Assembly (NCBI GenBank): GCA_013152195.1
Contig: JAADGU010000040.1
Location: forward strand, 1-12,228
Length of the DNA: 12,228 bases
Origin: Nitrospirota bacterium
GTDB taxonomy: Bacteria > Nitrospirota > Thermodesulfovibrionia > Thermodesulfovibrionales > JdFR-85
Direction: 5' to 3'
Positions 1-6,587 of this stretch are shown piece by piece. The translations under genes were made by a program, and so were the position numbers. Each line of letters begins with the position of its first letter. The stretch's first letter is position 1. The notes under the pieces are model-generated. The model was not told the origin of the DNA. It was given only the letters and a program-made list of their open reading frames with translations, and ran no database searches.

Positions 1-76
1 CCGGCATCCGTTCGACTTGCATGTGTTAAGCACGCCGCCAGCGTTCGCTCTGAGCCAGGATCAAACTCTCATCTTT
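1..76 (-). rRNA. rrs: 16S ribosomal RNA, 5' end only (runs off the left edge)
   Basis: On the minus strand, positions 70 down to 1 read the universal start of bacterial 16S rRNA: GAGTTTGATCCTGGCTCAG, then AGCGAACGCTGGCGGCGTGC, then TTAACACATGCAAGTCGAAC. This covers the 8F primer site and helices up to the first variable region. The mature 5' end is placed near 76 by analogy with E. coli, where GAGUUUGAUC begins at nucleotide 9; it could be off by a few bases. Only about 76 of about 1,500 nt are present. The AGCGAACGCTGGCGGCGTGC form is common to many Gram-negative phyla and does not settle the taxon. The break inside 16S is typical of a contig ending in a multi-copy rRNA gene. Confidence 0.97.
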
Positions 77-91
77 TTTCCTTTGCTCTTT

Positions 92-114
92 CGTTGTTTC
101 TCTTTAAATCAACG
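92..114 (-). other. small leader hairpin just before 16S
   Basis: Between boxA and the mature 16S start, CGTTG (114 to 110) and CAACG (96 to 92) form a perfect 5-bp stem around a 13-nt A-rich loop on the minus strand. rRNA leaders often carry a boxB-like hairpin or a processing stem here. The role is inferred from position only, and a 5-bp stem can arise by chance. Confidence 0.35.
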
Positions 115-128
115 GGACCTGCTTTTTA

Positions 129-143
129 GTTCTCAAAGAACAA
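129..143 (-). promoter_or_regulatory. rRNA antitermination boxA (proximal copy)
   Basis: The minus strand reads TTGTTCTTTGAGAAC about 55 nt upstream of the 16S start. This matches the Nus-factor boxA of rRNA leaders, whose Gram-positive form is close to TGTTCTTTGAAAACT. It is known to recruit NusB/S10 so that RNA polymerase reads through the rRNA genes. The core GTTCT-TTG-AGAAC is also a perfect 5-bp inverted repeat. Its place between a promoter (161-196) and 16S is as expected. Confidence 0.7.
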
Positions 144-160
144 TAATAAAACTCTATAAT

Positions 161-196
161 TTTCTACATTATGGACAAAAAAGGTCAACAGGACAA
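161..196 (-). promoter_or_regulatory. proximal rRNA promoter (P2), sigma70-like
   Basis: On the minus strand TTGTCC (196-191) lies 17 nt before CATAAT (173-168), which matches 5 of 6 bases of the -10 consensus. A transcript would start near 161, about 85 nt before 16S and about 20 nt before boxA. An overlapping alternative is TTGACC (188-183), 16 nt, TAGAAA (166-161). The first option gives the same promoter-to-boxA geometry as the distal promoter at 485-518. The call rests on sequence match and position only. Confidence 0.5.
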
Positions 197-239
197 AAGA
201 ATCCTTCTTGTAGATAATCTGATTTATTTTTTTTGATCC

Positions 240-423
240 CCGCGATACCTCCGGGAATCCTGGGCCTCTGAGGCTCTTCTCTAAGTGGGCGTCTTGATAA
301 ATGTTTCAGGCTTTCCCTCCAGCCTTTCAGAGCTTTCAGGCCTTGCACACCACACTTACCGCTGACTCCCTTACTTTGGATGTTCTCTCGAGCCCCTAAC
401 AAACCCTCATTAAGGTATCGCGG
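240..423 (-). ncRNA. candidate structured RNA, 184-nt rod closed by an 11-bp stem (novel or unrecognised)
   Basis: On the minus strand CCGCGATACCT (423-413) and AGGTATCGCGG (250-240) form a perfect 11-bp stem closing 184 nt. Inside, in nested order, 406-401 (GGGTTT) pairs with 267-262 (AGGCCC), 396-390 (GGGGCTC) pairs with 276-270 (GAGCCTC), and 358-347 pairs with 292-282 (UAAGUG and CACUUA, then GGUGU and ACGCC, with one bulged U). Four pairs are G.U on this strand and would be A.C mismatches on the other, so the minus strand is probably the transcribed one. A promoter lies just upstream (485-518). There is no U-rich terminator after the stem; an A-run follows. Length and rod shape recall 6S RNA, but I see no specific 6S, RNase P, SRP or tmRNA motif. 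It could simply be part of a long rRNA leader. Open frames across it lack a credible start and do not look like protein. Confidence 0.4.
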
Positions 424-454
424 AGAAAGCGAGCAGCTTCATCAAATATTACCC

Positions 455-464
455 TTCAAAGAAC
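455..464 (-). promoter_or_regulatory. second boxA-like element (distal copy)
   Basis: The minus strand reads GTTCTTTGAA, identical over 10 bases to the core of the Gram-positive rRNA boxA as I recall it. It begins 26 nt after the last base of the TATTCT -10 box at 495-490. The proximal boxA core begins 27 nt after its own -10 box. The matched geometry suggests a true second rRNA promoter and antitermination module. Confidence 0.5.
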
Positions 465-484
465 TTTACTTCATCCTCTTTCTG

Positions 485-518
485 ATTATAGAATACACCC
501 TATCGTTAAATAAGTCAA
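485..518 (-). promoter_or_regulatory. distal promoter (P1) upstream of the rRNA leader
   Basis: The minus strand has TTGACT (518-513; 5 of 6 match to -35), a 17-nt spacer, then TATTCT (495-490; 4 of 6), directly followed by TATAAT-like sequence at 490-485. Transcription would start near 478-483. The 519-560 stretch upstream is strongly A/T-rich with T- and A-runs, as in the UP elements of rRNA promoters. It is the best-looking promoter in the window and should drive either the 184-nt structured segment alone or a leader of about 400 nt running into 16S. Confidence 0.6.
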
Positions 519-618
519 GGGATTAAATTAACATATTTAAACAGATAAAGTCAAATTTTATATAAAAAACTACCCTTCTCTTATAAAATCATGCAAAAGC
601 GCTTGAAATTATTACTTA
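519..618. other. A/T-rich gap between nuoN stop and the rRNA promoter
   Basis: These 100 bases separate the nuo operon from the distal rRNA promoter. They hold no open frame of note and no G/C-rich hairpin followed by a T-run, so I see no convincing intrinsic terminator for the nuo transcript. An 8-bp A/T-only inverted repeat (555-562 with 582-589, 19-nt loop) is the nearest thing and is too weak to call. A second TTGACT at 554-549 lacks a good -10 partner at the right distance. Confidence 0.5.
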
Positions 619-2037
619 TCAACCTGCTGCAAGACGGGCAAATGAGAGTAACGGAGATGGATAAAGGCCTATAAATATAACCGCAATGGTGGTTATAAGG
701 AGTGCAAGGCCAAGTGAGGGAGAGAGGGATAGGGTAACAGCCTCCCCTTCAGGCTCGAGCATATACATATACATTACTACCCTGAGATAGAAGTAAGCAG
801 AAATCGCACTGAATATGACGGCAACTACTGCAAGCCATATGTATCCGGCACCAATAACGGCCTTAAAGAGATAAAACTTCCCTATAAACCCGGCTGTCGG
901 CGGAATCGGAATCCCTGTAAGAGAGAACATGAATACAAGCATCATGGCGGCTGCAAGGGGATGGGTCCTGGCAAGCCCCTTAAAATCCTCAAGAGCCTCT
1001 CCCTGAAACCCCTCGCTCCTGAGCATTATAACCACTGCAAAGGCACCTATATTCATAAAACCGTAAATAAAGAGATAGTTCATCATGGCAGATATCCCCT
1101 CTGCCCCTCCCACGATAATCCCAAGAACAGCATATCCTGCATGTGCCACAGAGGAGTAGGCAAGCATCCTCTTTATATTGCTCTGCTGTATGGCTATTAT
1201 ATTGCCAACCGCCATTGTCAGTATGCTCAAAACAATCAATATGCCGGTCCAGTCCGCACTAAGCGAACCAAAACCCGTCAGAAAGACCCTTCCAAATGCT
1301 GCAAAGCCGGCAGCCTTAGGCCCTACAGACATAAAGGCAGTAATAGATGTCGGTGCTCCCTCGTATACATCCGGGGCCCACATATGAAAGGGGGCAAGTG
1401 CTATCTTGAACCCAAAGGCTACCATAAGGAATATGATTGACAGGAACAGGGGGGTGCTCAGCCCCTTTTCCGCCACTGCTGCCCCTATGAGAGAGATGTC
1501 CGTTGTACCCGTCAGCCCGTAAATAATCGTTATCCCGTAAAGGAGCAGGGCTGATGAAAACGCACCAAGGAGGAAATACTTGATGGCCGCCTCATTGCTC
1601 CTTATGTCATGGCGGATAAAACCCGCAAGCACATAGGTACTGAGGGCCATTAATTCAAGCCCCAGATACAGCACTATCAGGTCTCCTGCAGAGGCCATTA
1701 TCATCATCCCGAGGGTTGAAAACATGATAAGGGCGTAATACTCGCCATGATTTGACTTCTCAATTACAAGATATCTCATTGAAAGCAGAACGGTAAGGAT
1801 CAGATTTATAAAGAATATAAACTTAAAAAAGACGCTGTAACCGTCTGATATAAACATCCCCCCGAATGCCTTGCCAAAAGACTGCGGGATATAGTAAGCC
1901 ACAATGGCAACTGATATAATGCTCAGGAGCCCGGCCGTCTCCTTTTTCCTGATAACAAGCTCAAACAGGAGAACCAGGAGGGCGGAAGCTGCCATGATAA
2001 TCTCGGGCAGGAGCGGCCCGATAGTAGATATGTCCAT
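619..2037 (-). CDS. nuoN: NADH-quinone oxidoreductase subunit N (antiporter-like proton pump)
   Basis: 472-residue polytopic membrane protein, close to the usual 470-490 for NuoN. It is one of three Mrp-antiporter-like subunits that move protons in the complex I membrane arm. Family-defining residues are present: E128 in LYLGLELM, K211 in GFKIALAPFHMW, K241 in SVGPKAAGF and K387 in GFIGKFYL. These correspond to E. coli E133, K217, K247 and K395. The PDVYEGAPT motif (222-230) is typical of NuoN. The ATG at 2037 has GGAGG eight bases upstream and begins one base after the nuoM stop, so it is probably translationally coupled. It is the last gene of the operon, and its TGA (621-619) is followed by the rRNA promoter region. 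Confidence 0.97.
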   Translation of the reverse strand: MDISTIGPLLPEIIMAASALLVLLFELVIRKKETAGLLSIISVAIVAYYIPQSFGKAFGGMFISDGYSVFFKFIFFINLILTVLLSMRYLVIEKSNHGEYYALIMFSTLGMMIMASAGDLIVLYLGLELMALSTYVLAGFIRHDIRSNEAAIKYFLLGAFSSALLLYGITIIYGLTGTTDISLIGAAVAEKGLSTPLFLSIIFLMVAFGFKIALAPFHMWAPDVYEGAPTSITAFMSVGPKAAGFAAFGRVFLTGFGSLSADWTGILIVLSILTMAVGNIIAIQQSNIKRMLAYSSVAHAGYAVLGIIVGGAEGISAMMNYLFIYGFMNIGAFAVVIMLRSEGFQGEALEDFKGLARTHPLAAAMMLVFMFSLTGIPIPPTAGFIGKFYLFKAVIGAGYIWLAVVAVIFSAISAYFYLRVVMYMYMLEPEGEAVTLSLSPSLGLALLITTIAVIFIGLYPSPLLSFARLAAG

Positions 2038-2038
2038 A

Positions 2039-3553
2039 TCAATAACCTCCGGTCAGGCCCTTGATTGCCATCATGGTATCTGATACACCATAATTGACTC
2101 TCTCAAGCAGATGATTTACGCTCACATGCATAAAGCTCAGGAATGTATCGGGATAAATGCCGATCCAGAACACAAAAACCGATAGAGACAGAAGGGGTAA
2201 GGCCTCCCTCAGTCCCATTGGCTCAATCCGGGCGATGTTTTCATTTACTTCATTGAAAAAGACTCTCTGATATAGCCACAGCATGTATCCGGCACCGATT
2301 ATAATGCCCGTAGCTGCAAGGACACCGACAAGCTTTTTCGCCTTGAATCCCCCAAGGATGACCAGAAACTCACTGATAAAACCATTAAGGCCCGGGAGTC
2401 CTATCGAGGCAAGGGTAAAGAGCATAAAAAATCCGGCATACACTGGCATGACACTGGCAAGCCCTCCATAGTCAACAATCTCTCTTGAGTGGGTCCTGTC
2501 ATAGACTATCCCGACACAGAGGAAGAGCGCCCCGGTTATAATCCCGTGATTTATCATATAGAGTATCCCGCCCTCCATGCCCTGGGAATTGAGGGTAAAG
2601 ATACCAAGGGTTACAAACCCCATATGGCTGACAGAGCTATAGGCAATTAACCTCTTCAGGTCAGTCTGTGCAAAACAGACCAGCCCGCCGTAAATAATGG
2701 CAACCACCGAAAGACCGAGCATCACGGGGGTCATTGCCGTTGATGCATCAGGAAAGAGTGGAAGGGAGAACCTCAAAAAACCATACGCCCCCATCTTTAT
2801 GAGGATTGCTGCCAGGATAACACTTCCCGCAGTCGGGGCCTCGGTATGGGCATCAGGCAGCCATGTATGCAGGGGAAACATGGGAACCTTAACGGCAAAC
2901 GCGGCAAAAAATGCCCAAAAGAGCCACATCTGCAGGTTAAAAGGCAACGCCATCTGCGAAAGTTCAAGGATGTTAAACGTCCCACCCTTGAGATAGAGGA
3001 CAATAATACCGATAAGCATAAAGATACTTCCCACCAGGGTGAAAAGGAAGAACTTTATCGCTGCATAGACCCTCCTCGGACCTCCCCATACCCCGATTAT
3101 GAGATACATGGGTATCAGCATCGCCTCCCAGAAGATGTAAAAGAGAAAGAAATCAAGGGAGCAGAAGACCCCGATCATTGCACCCTCAATCAACAGAAGG
3201 GAGACATAGAATTCCTTTACCTTTATCTTGATCGAATTCCACGAGATAAGGACACAGAGGATCGTTATCAGCGCACTCAGAAGGACAAAAAGGACACTTA
3301 TTCCGTCAACGCCGACATAGTATTCTACGCCCCAGTCAGGTATCCAGGACTTACGTTCCACAAACTGCATCAGATAGGTTGTCTTGTCGAATTCCGTAAA
3401 GAGGGGGAGGGAGAGCACCAGGGTAAGGGTGCTGAAGAAGAGAGCAGTCCACTTCACAACACTCTCCTGGTTCCTTCCTATCAGGAGCATGAGCAGCCCA
3501 CCAAAAACCGGCAGGAAAATAACCGTTGAAAGCACAGGGTATCCTATTTCCAT
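2039..3553 (-). CDS. nuoM: NADH-quinone oxidoreductase subunit M (antiporter-like proton pump)
   Basis: 504-residue membrane protein, the usual NuoM length, and the second antiporter-like proton channel of the membrane arm between NuoN and NuoL. The residues of the proton path are in place: E143 in YIFWEAMLIP, K222 in FAVKVPMFPLHTWLPDAH, K253 in ILIKMGAYG, and E395 in NGFISEF. These match E. coli E144, K234, K265 and E407. The HTEAPTAGS motif (236-244) is a NuoM signature. The start is ATG at 3553 with GGGGAA about eight bases upstream. That ribosome site lies at the 3' end of the heptamer array in the L-M spacer. It ends one base before nuoN. Confidence 0.97.
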   Translation of the reverse strand: MEIGYPVLSTVIFLPVFGGLLMLLIGRNQESVVKWTALFFSTLTLVLSLPLFTEFDKTTYLMQFVERKSWIPDWGVEYYVGVDGISVLFVLLSALITILCVLISWNSIKIKVKEFYVSLLLIEGAMIGVFCSLDFFLFYIFWEAMLIPMYLIIGVWGGPRRVYAAIKFFLFTLVGSIFMLIGIIVLYLKGGTFNILELSQMALPFNLQMWLFWAFFAAFAVKVPMFPLHTWLPDAHTEAPTAGSVILAAILIKMGAYGFLRFSLPLFPDASTAMTPVMLGLSVVAIIYGGLVCFAQTDLKRLIAYSSVSHMGFVTLGIFTLNSQGMEGGILYMINHGIITGALFLCVGIVYDRTHSREIVDYGGLASVMPVYAGFFMLFTLASIGLPGLNGFISEFLVILGGFKAKKLVGVLAATGIIIGAGYMLWLYQRVFFNEVNENIARIEPMGLREALPLLSLSVFVFWIGIYPDTFLSFMHVSVNHLLERVNYGVSDTMMAIKGLTGGY

Positions 3554-3561
3554 TTATCTGT

Positions 3562-3616
3562 TCCCCATATTATATTTGTCATTATTCATCTTTTATTTGC
3601 CATTTTTCATTTGCAT
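3562..3616. repeat. heptamer-phased array in the nuoL-nuoM spacer
   Basis: On the plus strand the spacer divides without gaps into seven 7-mers and one 6-mer, every unit ending in AT: TCCCCAT, ATTATAT, TTGTCAT, TATTCAT, CTTTTAT, TTGCCAT, TTTTCAT, TTGCAT. Six of eight end in CAT. It occupies nearly the whole gap between the nuoL stop (3618) and nuoM start (3553). On the transcribed strand each unit begins with AT, six of them with ATG. The unit sequences differ, so ordinary slippage of one repeat is not an obvious explanation. Confidence 0.75.
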
Positions 3617-3617
3617 A

Positions 3618-5564
3618 TTATTTACTGACAACTATAAAGGCTATCGCCAATATCAGAAACAAACCAAGGGCCATCATTGTACCATAACTCTGCAGCAGAC
3701 CAGTCTGCAGCCTTCTGACCTTTGCCCCGAACCAGTTAATAAGCGCAGGAACCCCGTTTACTATCCCTTCAATGATAACACCGTCAGTCAACCCGACAAG
3801 CACATACCTTGAAAATAACATGGTTGGACGCACCACGATCAGGTTGTATATCTCATCCACATAGTACTTGTTATATAGCAATTTATATATAAGACCATAT
3901 CTCCGGGCAAGGCTTACCGGCATTTCTCTCCTCTTTATATAAAACAGCCACGCCACGGCTATACCAACCACGGCTATAGCCACGGAAAATGTCATCACCA
4001 TCGCCTCTGTTGAGTGAGGTGCCTCAATCTCTGGATGTCCCAAAACCGGCTTCATAAACTCTGCAAACCAGTTTGCGTGTTCAACCCCTGTGATTGACGA
4101 TATAATCGGGGGTATCCCTATCCAGCCCGCTGCAACCGCACCTATGCCGAGTATAATCAGAGGGATAGTCATCGTACCAGGGGATTCATGCAGATGGTGC
4201 TTCTGTTCCTCTGTCCCCCTGAATTCTCCATGAAAGGTGAGGTAGATAAGCCTGAACGAGTAAAACGCCGTCAGCAGGGCTGCCAATGTACCACCCAGTG
4301 CCCAGACAATCCTCCCCACACTTCCTCCGTTATACGCCATCCAGAGTATCTCATCCTTGCTGAAAAAACCGGCAAATGGAGGGATTCCCGAAATGCTCAA
4401 GGAGGCAAGCAGCATGGTCGCATAAGTTACAGGCATATATTTCCTAAGGCCCCCCATCTTCTGCATATTAACCTCTCCTCCCATGGCATGCATAACGCTG
4501 CCTGCACAGAGGAAGAGCAGGGCCTTGAAAAAGGCATGTGTATAGAGATGGAAGACGCCAGCACCGTAGGCTCCGACACCACAGGCTATAAACATATAGC
4601 CGAGCTGGCTTATGGTGGAGTATGCTATCACACGCTTTATATCATTCTGAACAAGGGCTATGGTTGCTGCAAACAGTGCAGTCACCGCCCCGACCACGGC
4701 TACAACATCCATTGCTACGGGAGAGAGGCTGAATATTGGATTGAGCCTCGCCACCATAAAGACACCAGCCGTTACCATGGTGGCGGCATGGATGAGTGCA
4801 CTCACAGGGGTGGGGCCTTCCATGGCATCAGGCAGCCAGACATGAAGAGGAACCTGTGCAGACTTGCCTACTGCCCCGCAGAAGAGAAGGAGGGCAATCA
4901 GGGTTATGAGATCAACCTGCATGCCGAGGATATTTATGGATTGGGCTGCCATGCTTCCTGCACCCTCAAATACAGGGATGTAAGCAAGGGTGCCAAATGT
5001 AAGAAAGACCATGATAACACCAAGGCCAAAACCAAAATCACCAAACCTGTTTACTATAAATGCCTTCTTTCCTGCATTTGAGGCTGATTTCTTCTCATAC
5101 CAGAATCCTATCAACAGATACGAACAGAGCCCGACCGCCTCCCAGCCAAAATACAACTGGAGGAAATTATTCGCCGTCACAAGCATAAGCATGGAAAAGG
5201 TAAAGAGGCTCAGGTATGCATAGAACCTGTAATAACCAGGGTCTTCCTGCATGTAGCCGATTGAATAGACATGGACGAGAAAGCTGACAGAGGTAACCAC
5301 TATGAGCATGACCACAGTCAGCTGATCAATCAGAAATCCTATGGAGACCTTAAAGTTTCCGGAGACTATCCAGACATACAGGTCTTCATTCAGGGTCTTG
5401 CCCGAGAGGACATCCAGGAGAACCATTACAGAGACCACAAGGGAACCTGCTACAGCAAGTGTTGACGGCCAGTGTGCCTGTCTCCTTACTATTTTCTTCC
5501 CGAGTATCAGGTTGAAGAAAAAGGCCCCAAGAGGCATTAAAGGTATCAGTAAGTAATATTGCAT
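3618..5564 (-). CDS. nuoL: NADH-quinone oxidoreductase subunit L (distal proton pump with lateral helix)
   Basis: 648-residue polytopic protein, normal for NuoL, at the distal end of the membrane arm. Proton-path residues are conserved: E142 in YFGWEAVGLCSYLLIGFW, D176 in NRFGDFGFGLG, K234 in GAVGKSAQVPLHVWLPDAM, K347 in THAFFKALLFL and K403 in FFSKDEILW. MEGPTPVSALIHAATMVTAG (248-267) is the NuoL signature. Near the C-terminus, YNKYYVDEIYN introduces the long lateral helix that braces the membrane arm, followed by a final membrane anchor. I chose the ATG at 5564 (MQYYLLIPLMPLG) because GAGGAG sits just upstream. The frame stays open 12 codons further to a TTG at 5600, but that extension lies in the heptamer array and does not resemble NuoL. 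Confidence 0.96.
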   Translation of the reverse strand: MQYYLLIPLMPLGAFFFNLILGKKIVRRQAHWPSTLAVAGSLVVSVMVLLDVLSGKTLNEDLYVWIVSGNFKVSIGFLIDQLTVVMLIVVTSVSFLVHVYSIGYMQEDPGYYRFYAYLSLFTFSMLMLVTANNFLQLYFGWEAVGLCSYLLIGFWYEKKSASNAGKKAFIVNRFGDFGFGLGVIMVFLTFGTLAYIPVFEGAGSMAAQSINILGMQVDLITLIALLLFCGAVGKSAQVPLHVWLPDAMEGPTPVSALIHAATMVTAGVFMVARLNPIFSLSPVAMDVVAVVGAVTALFAATIALVQNDIKRVIAYSTISQLGYMFIACGVGAYGAGVFHLYTHAFFKALLFLCAGSVMHAMGGEVNMQKMGGLRKYMPVTYATMLLASLSISGIPPFAGFFSKDEILWMAYNGGSVGRIVWALGGTLAALLTAFYSFRLIYLTFHGEFRGTEEQKHHLHESPGTMTIPLIILGIGAVAAGWIGIPPIISSITGVEHANWFAEFMKPVLGHPEIEAPHSTEAMVMTFSVAIAVVGIAVAWLFYIKRREMPVSLARRYGLIYKLLYNKYYVDEIYNLIVVRPTMLFSRYVLVGLTDGVIIEGIVNGVPALINWFGAKVRRLQTGLLQSYGTMMALGLFLILAIAFIVVSK

Positions 5565-5573
5565 AATCTCCTC

Positions 5574-5608
5574 ATATGATTGACAATCGACAATTGACAA
5601 TCTTCAAT
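5574..5608. repeat. heptamer-phased array in the nuoK-nuoL spacer
   Basis: Five contiguous 7-mers on the plus strand, all ending in AT: ATATGAT, TGACAAT, CGACAAT, TGACAAT, CTTCAAT. Three are near-identical (T/C-GACAAT). The array fills most of the 49-nt gap between the nuoK stop and the nuoL ribosome site. It has the same phase and AT ending as the arrays at 3562-3616 and 7180-7221 but a different unit family. Confidence 0.75.
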
Positions 5609-5613
5609 TTCTG

Positions 5614-5916
5614 TCATCCCTTCATCTCCGCGATTTCATCTGCATGCAGGGTGGCCTTGTTTCTGAACATGGCTATTATAATGGCCAGTCCAATGGCTGC
5701 CTCTGCAGCGGCAACGGCTATTACAAAGAAAACGAGTATCTGACCTCTAAGGTCCTGCATGTAATGACTCAGGGCAACGAGGGATATATTTACGCCGTTA
5801 AGCATCAACTCTATGGATAAGAACATGATTATAATGTTTCGCCTTGTAAGAAAACCGAATATACCTACTGCAAAGACCACACTGCCAAGCCATAGATACC
5901 AGTATAACGGCACCAT
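5614..5916 (-). CDS. nuoK: NADH-quinone oxidoreductase subunit K
   Basis: 100 residues, the exact family length, with three predicted membrane helices. NuoK is homologous to MrpC/MnhC and forms part of the proton route between the quinone-site E-channel and the antiporter-like subunits. The two essential membrane glutamates are at the same numbers as in E. coli: E36 in SIELMLNGVN and E72 in AVAAAEAAIGLAI. The start is ATG at 5916 with GGAGG seven bases upstream. It lies after a long 161-nt spacer from nuoJ that holds an inverted repeat, and before the heptamer array preceding nuoL. Confidence 0.97.
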   Translation of the reverse strand: MVPLYWYLWLGSVVFAVGIFGFLTRRNIIIMFLSIELMLNGVNISLVALSHYMQDLRGQILVFFVIAVAAAEAAIGLAIIIAMFRNKATLHADEIAEMKG

Positions 5917-5967
5917 ATACGAACCTCCACTTTATCCTGCTGTTTGATGTTACCGTCTGTCGTCCGT

Positions 5968-6056
5968 CGGTCACGAGGCCCGTTTCGTCAGGCGGTTACG
6001 TCTTCTGTCTCTTTCACGTAACCCTTGGACGTCTCACGATACGGGCTTCGTCACCG
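5968..6056. repeat. long imperfect inverted repeat in the nuoJ-nuoK spacer
   Basis: The arms 5968-5995 and 6030-6056 read as near copies of each other on the same strand: CGGTCACGAGGCCCGTTTCG against the reverse complement of the right arm, CGGTGACGAAGCCCGTATCG. They therefore fold into a long stem in RNA or single-stranded DNA. Inside it, GGTTACGT (5994-6001) and ACGTAACC (6016-6023) form a perfect 8-bp stem with a 14-nt loop. The whole element is G/C-rich, rich in CGTC, GTCA and GTTAC words, and unlike the A/T-rich heptamer spacers. No coding potential and no clear target-site duplication were found. It could be a transcript-stabilising or processing hairpin, or a small MITE/REP-like element. 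Confidence 0.65.
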
Positions 6057-6077
6057 TTTAACGTTACCTCCCGCCGG

Positions 6078-6587
6078 TCACGTCCTGAGCCGCTTCTTTG
6101 CAAGAAACACGGCACCTATTATTGCTACAAGGAGAATCAGGGAGGCAATCTCGAAAGGCAGTATATACTCTGTAAAAAGCACCTTTCCAAGCGCTTTTGT
6201 ATGAGTTGCCTGCTCAATAGCCTCAATACTCCAGGGTCCCTTAAACCCAACCTTGAATCCATCAAGGACCTTTTTCAGGATGATCAGGATGCCTGCTGCA
6301 ATTAAAAGTCTGAAAGGCCACCCACCTGTAAACCGCTTAATTCTCAACTCCTCTTTCAGGTTCAGCAGCATAACCACAAAGAGGAAGAGTACAAGTATGG
6401 CCCCTGCATAAACAATCACCTGAGTGGCAGCCAGGAACTCTGCATTGAGCAGCAGATAAAGTCCTGCCACGTGCAGAAACATCAGGAGCATCCACAACAC
6501 GCTATGCACAGGGTTCCGGCTTAAGACAACAAGAATGGACAGAAGGATGACAGCTCCTGCAAGGTATCCAAAGAACCACTCAACCAC
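6078..6587 (-). CDS. nuoJ: NADH-quinone oxidoreductase subunit J
   Basis: 169-residue membrane protein with about five helices, within the NuoJ range. NuoJ carries the TM3 pi-bulge that gates proton transfer near the quinone site. The conserved stretch QVIVYAGAILVLFLF (56-70) with Y60 is present, as is NPVHSVLWMLLMF (25-37), homologous to the usual NPVHSALFL-type motif. The start is GTG (6587), five bases after GGAGG. The gene overlaps the end of nuoI by eight bases, implying coupled translation. The C-terminus ends in a lysine/arginine-rich tail (FLAKKRLRT), after which the inverted-repeat spacer begins. Confidence 0.96.
   Translation of the reverse strand: MVEWFFGYLAGAVILLSILVVLSRNPVHSVLWMLLMFLHVAGLYLLLNAEFLAATQVIVYAGAILVLFLFVVMLLNLKEELRIKRFTGGWPFRLLIAAGILIILKKVLDGFKVGFKGPWSIEAIEQATHTKALGKVLFTEYILPFEIASLILLVAIIGAVFLAKKRLRT

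Noticed and set aside
169..402. Open frame of 77 codons on the minus strand in the rRNA leader
   Set aside because: It starts only with TTG, has no ribosome site, overlaps the structured RNA candidate and the proximal promoter, and its translation looks like no known domain.
526..554. Extra promoter using TTGACT at 554-549
   Set aside because: At 17-18 nt spacing the -10 would be TTAATT or TAATTT, a poor match; the A/T-rich tract is better explained as upstream sequence of the promoter at 485-518.
555..589. Possible terminator after nuoN: ATTTTATA/TATAAAAT inverted repeat
   Set aside because: The stem is only eight A/T pairs around a 19-nt loop and is not followed by a T-run on the minus strand, so it does not meet the criteria for an intrinsic terminator.
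961..1440. Long plus-strand open frames opposite nuoN (and similar ones opposite nuoM, nuoL, nuoH, nuoG and nuoF)
   Set aside because: They lie antisense to confidently identified complex I genes. Their translations are rich in His/Cys/Lys/Arg/Pro from reversed membrane-protein codons and have no recognisable domain.
5565..5600. Upstream TTG start of nuoL at 5600 (12 extra residues)
   Set aside because: The extra codons are translated heptamer repeats. A GAGGAG ribosome site and a normal NuoL N-terminus point to the ATG at 5564.
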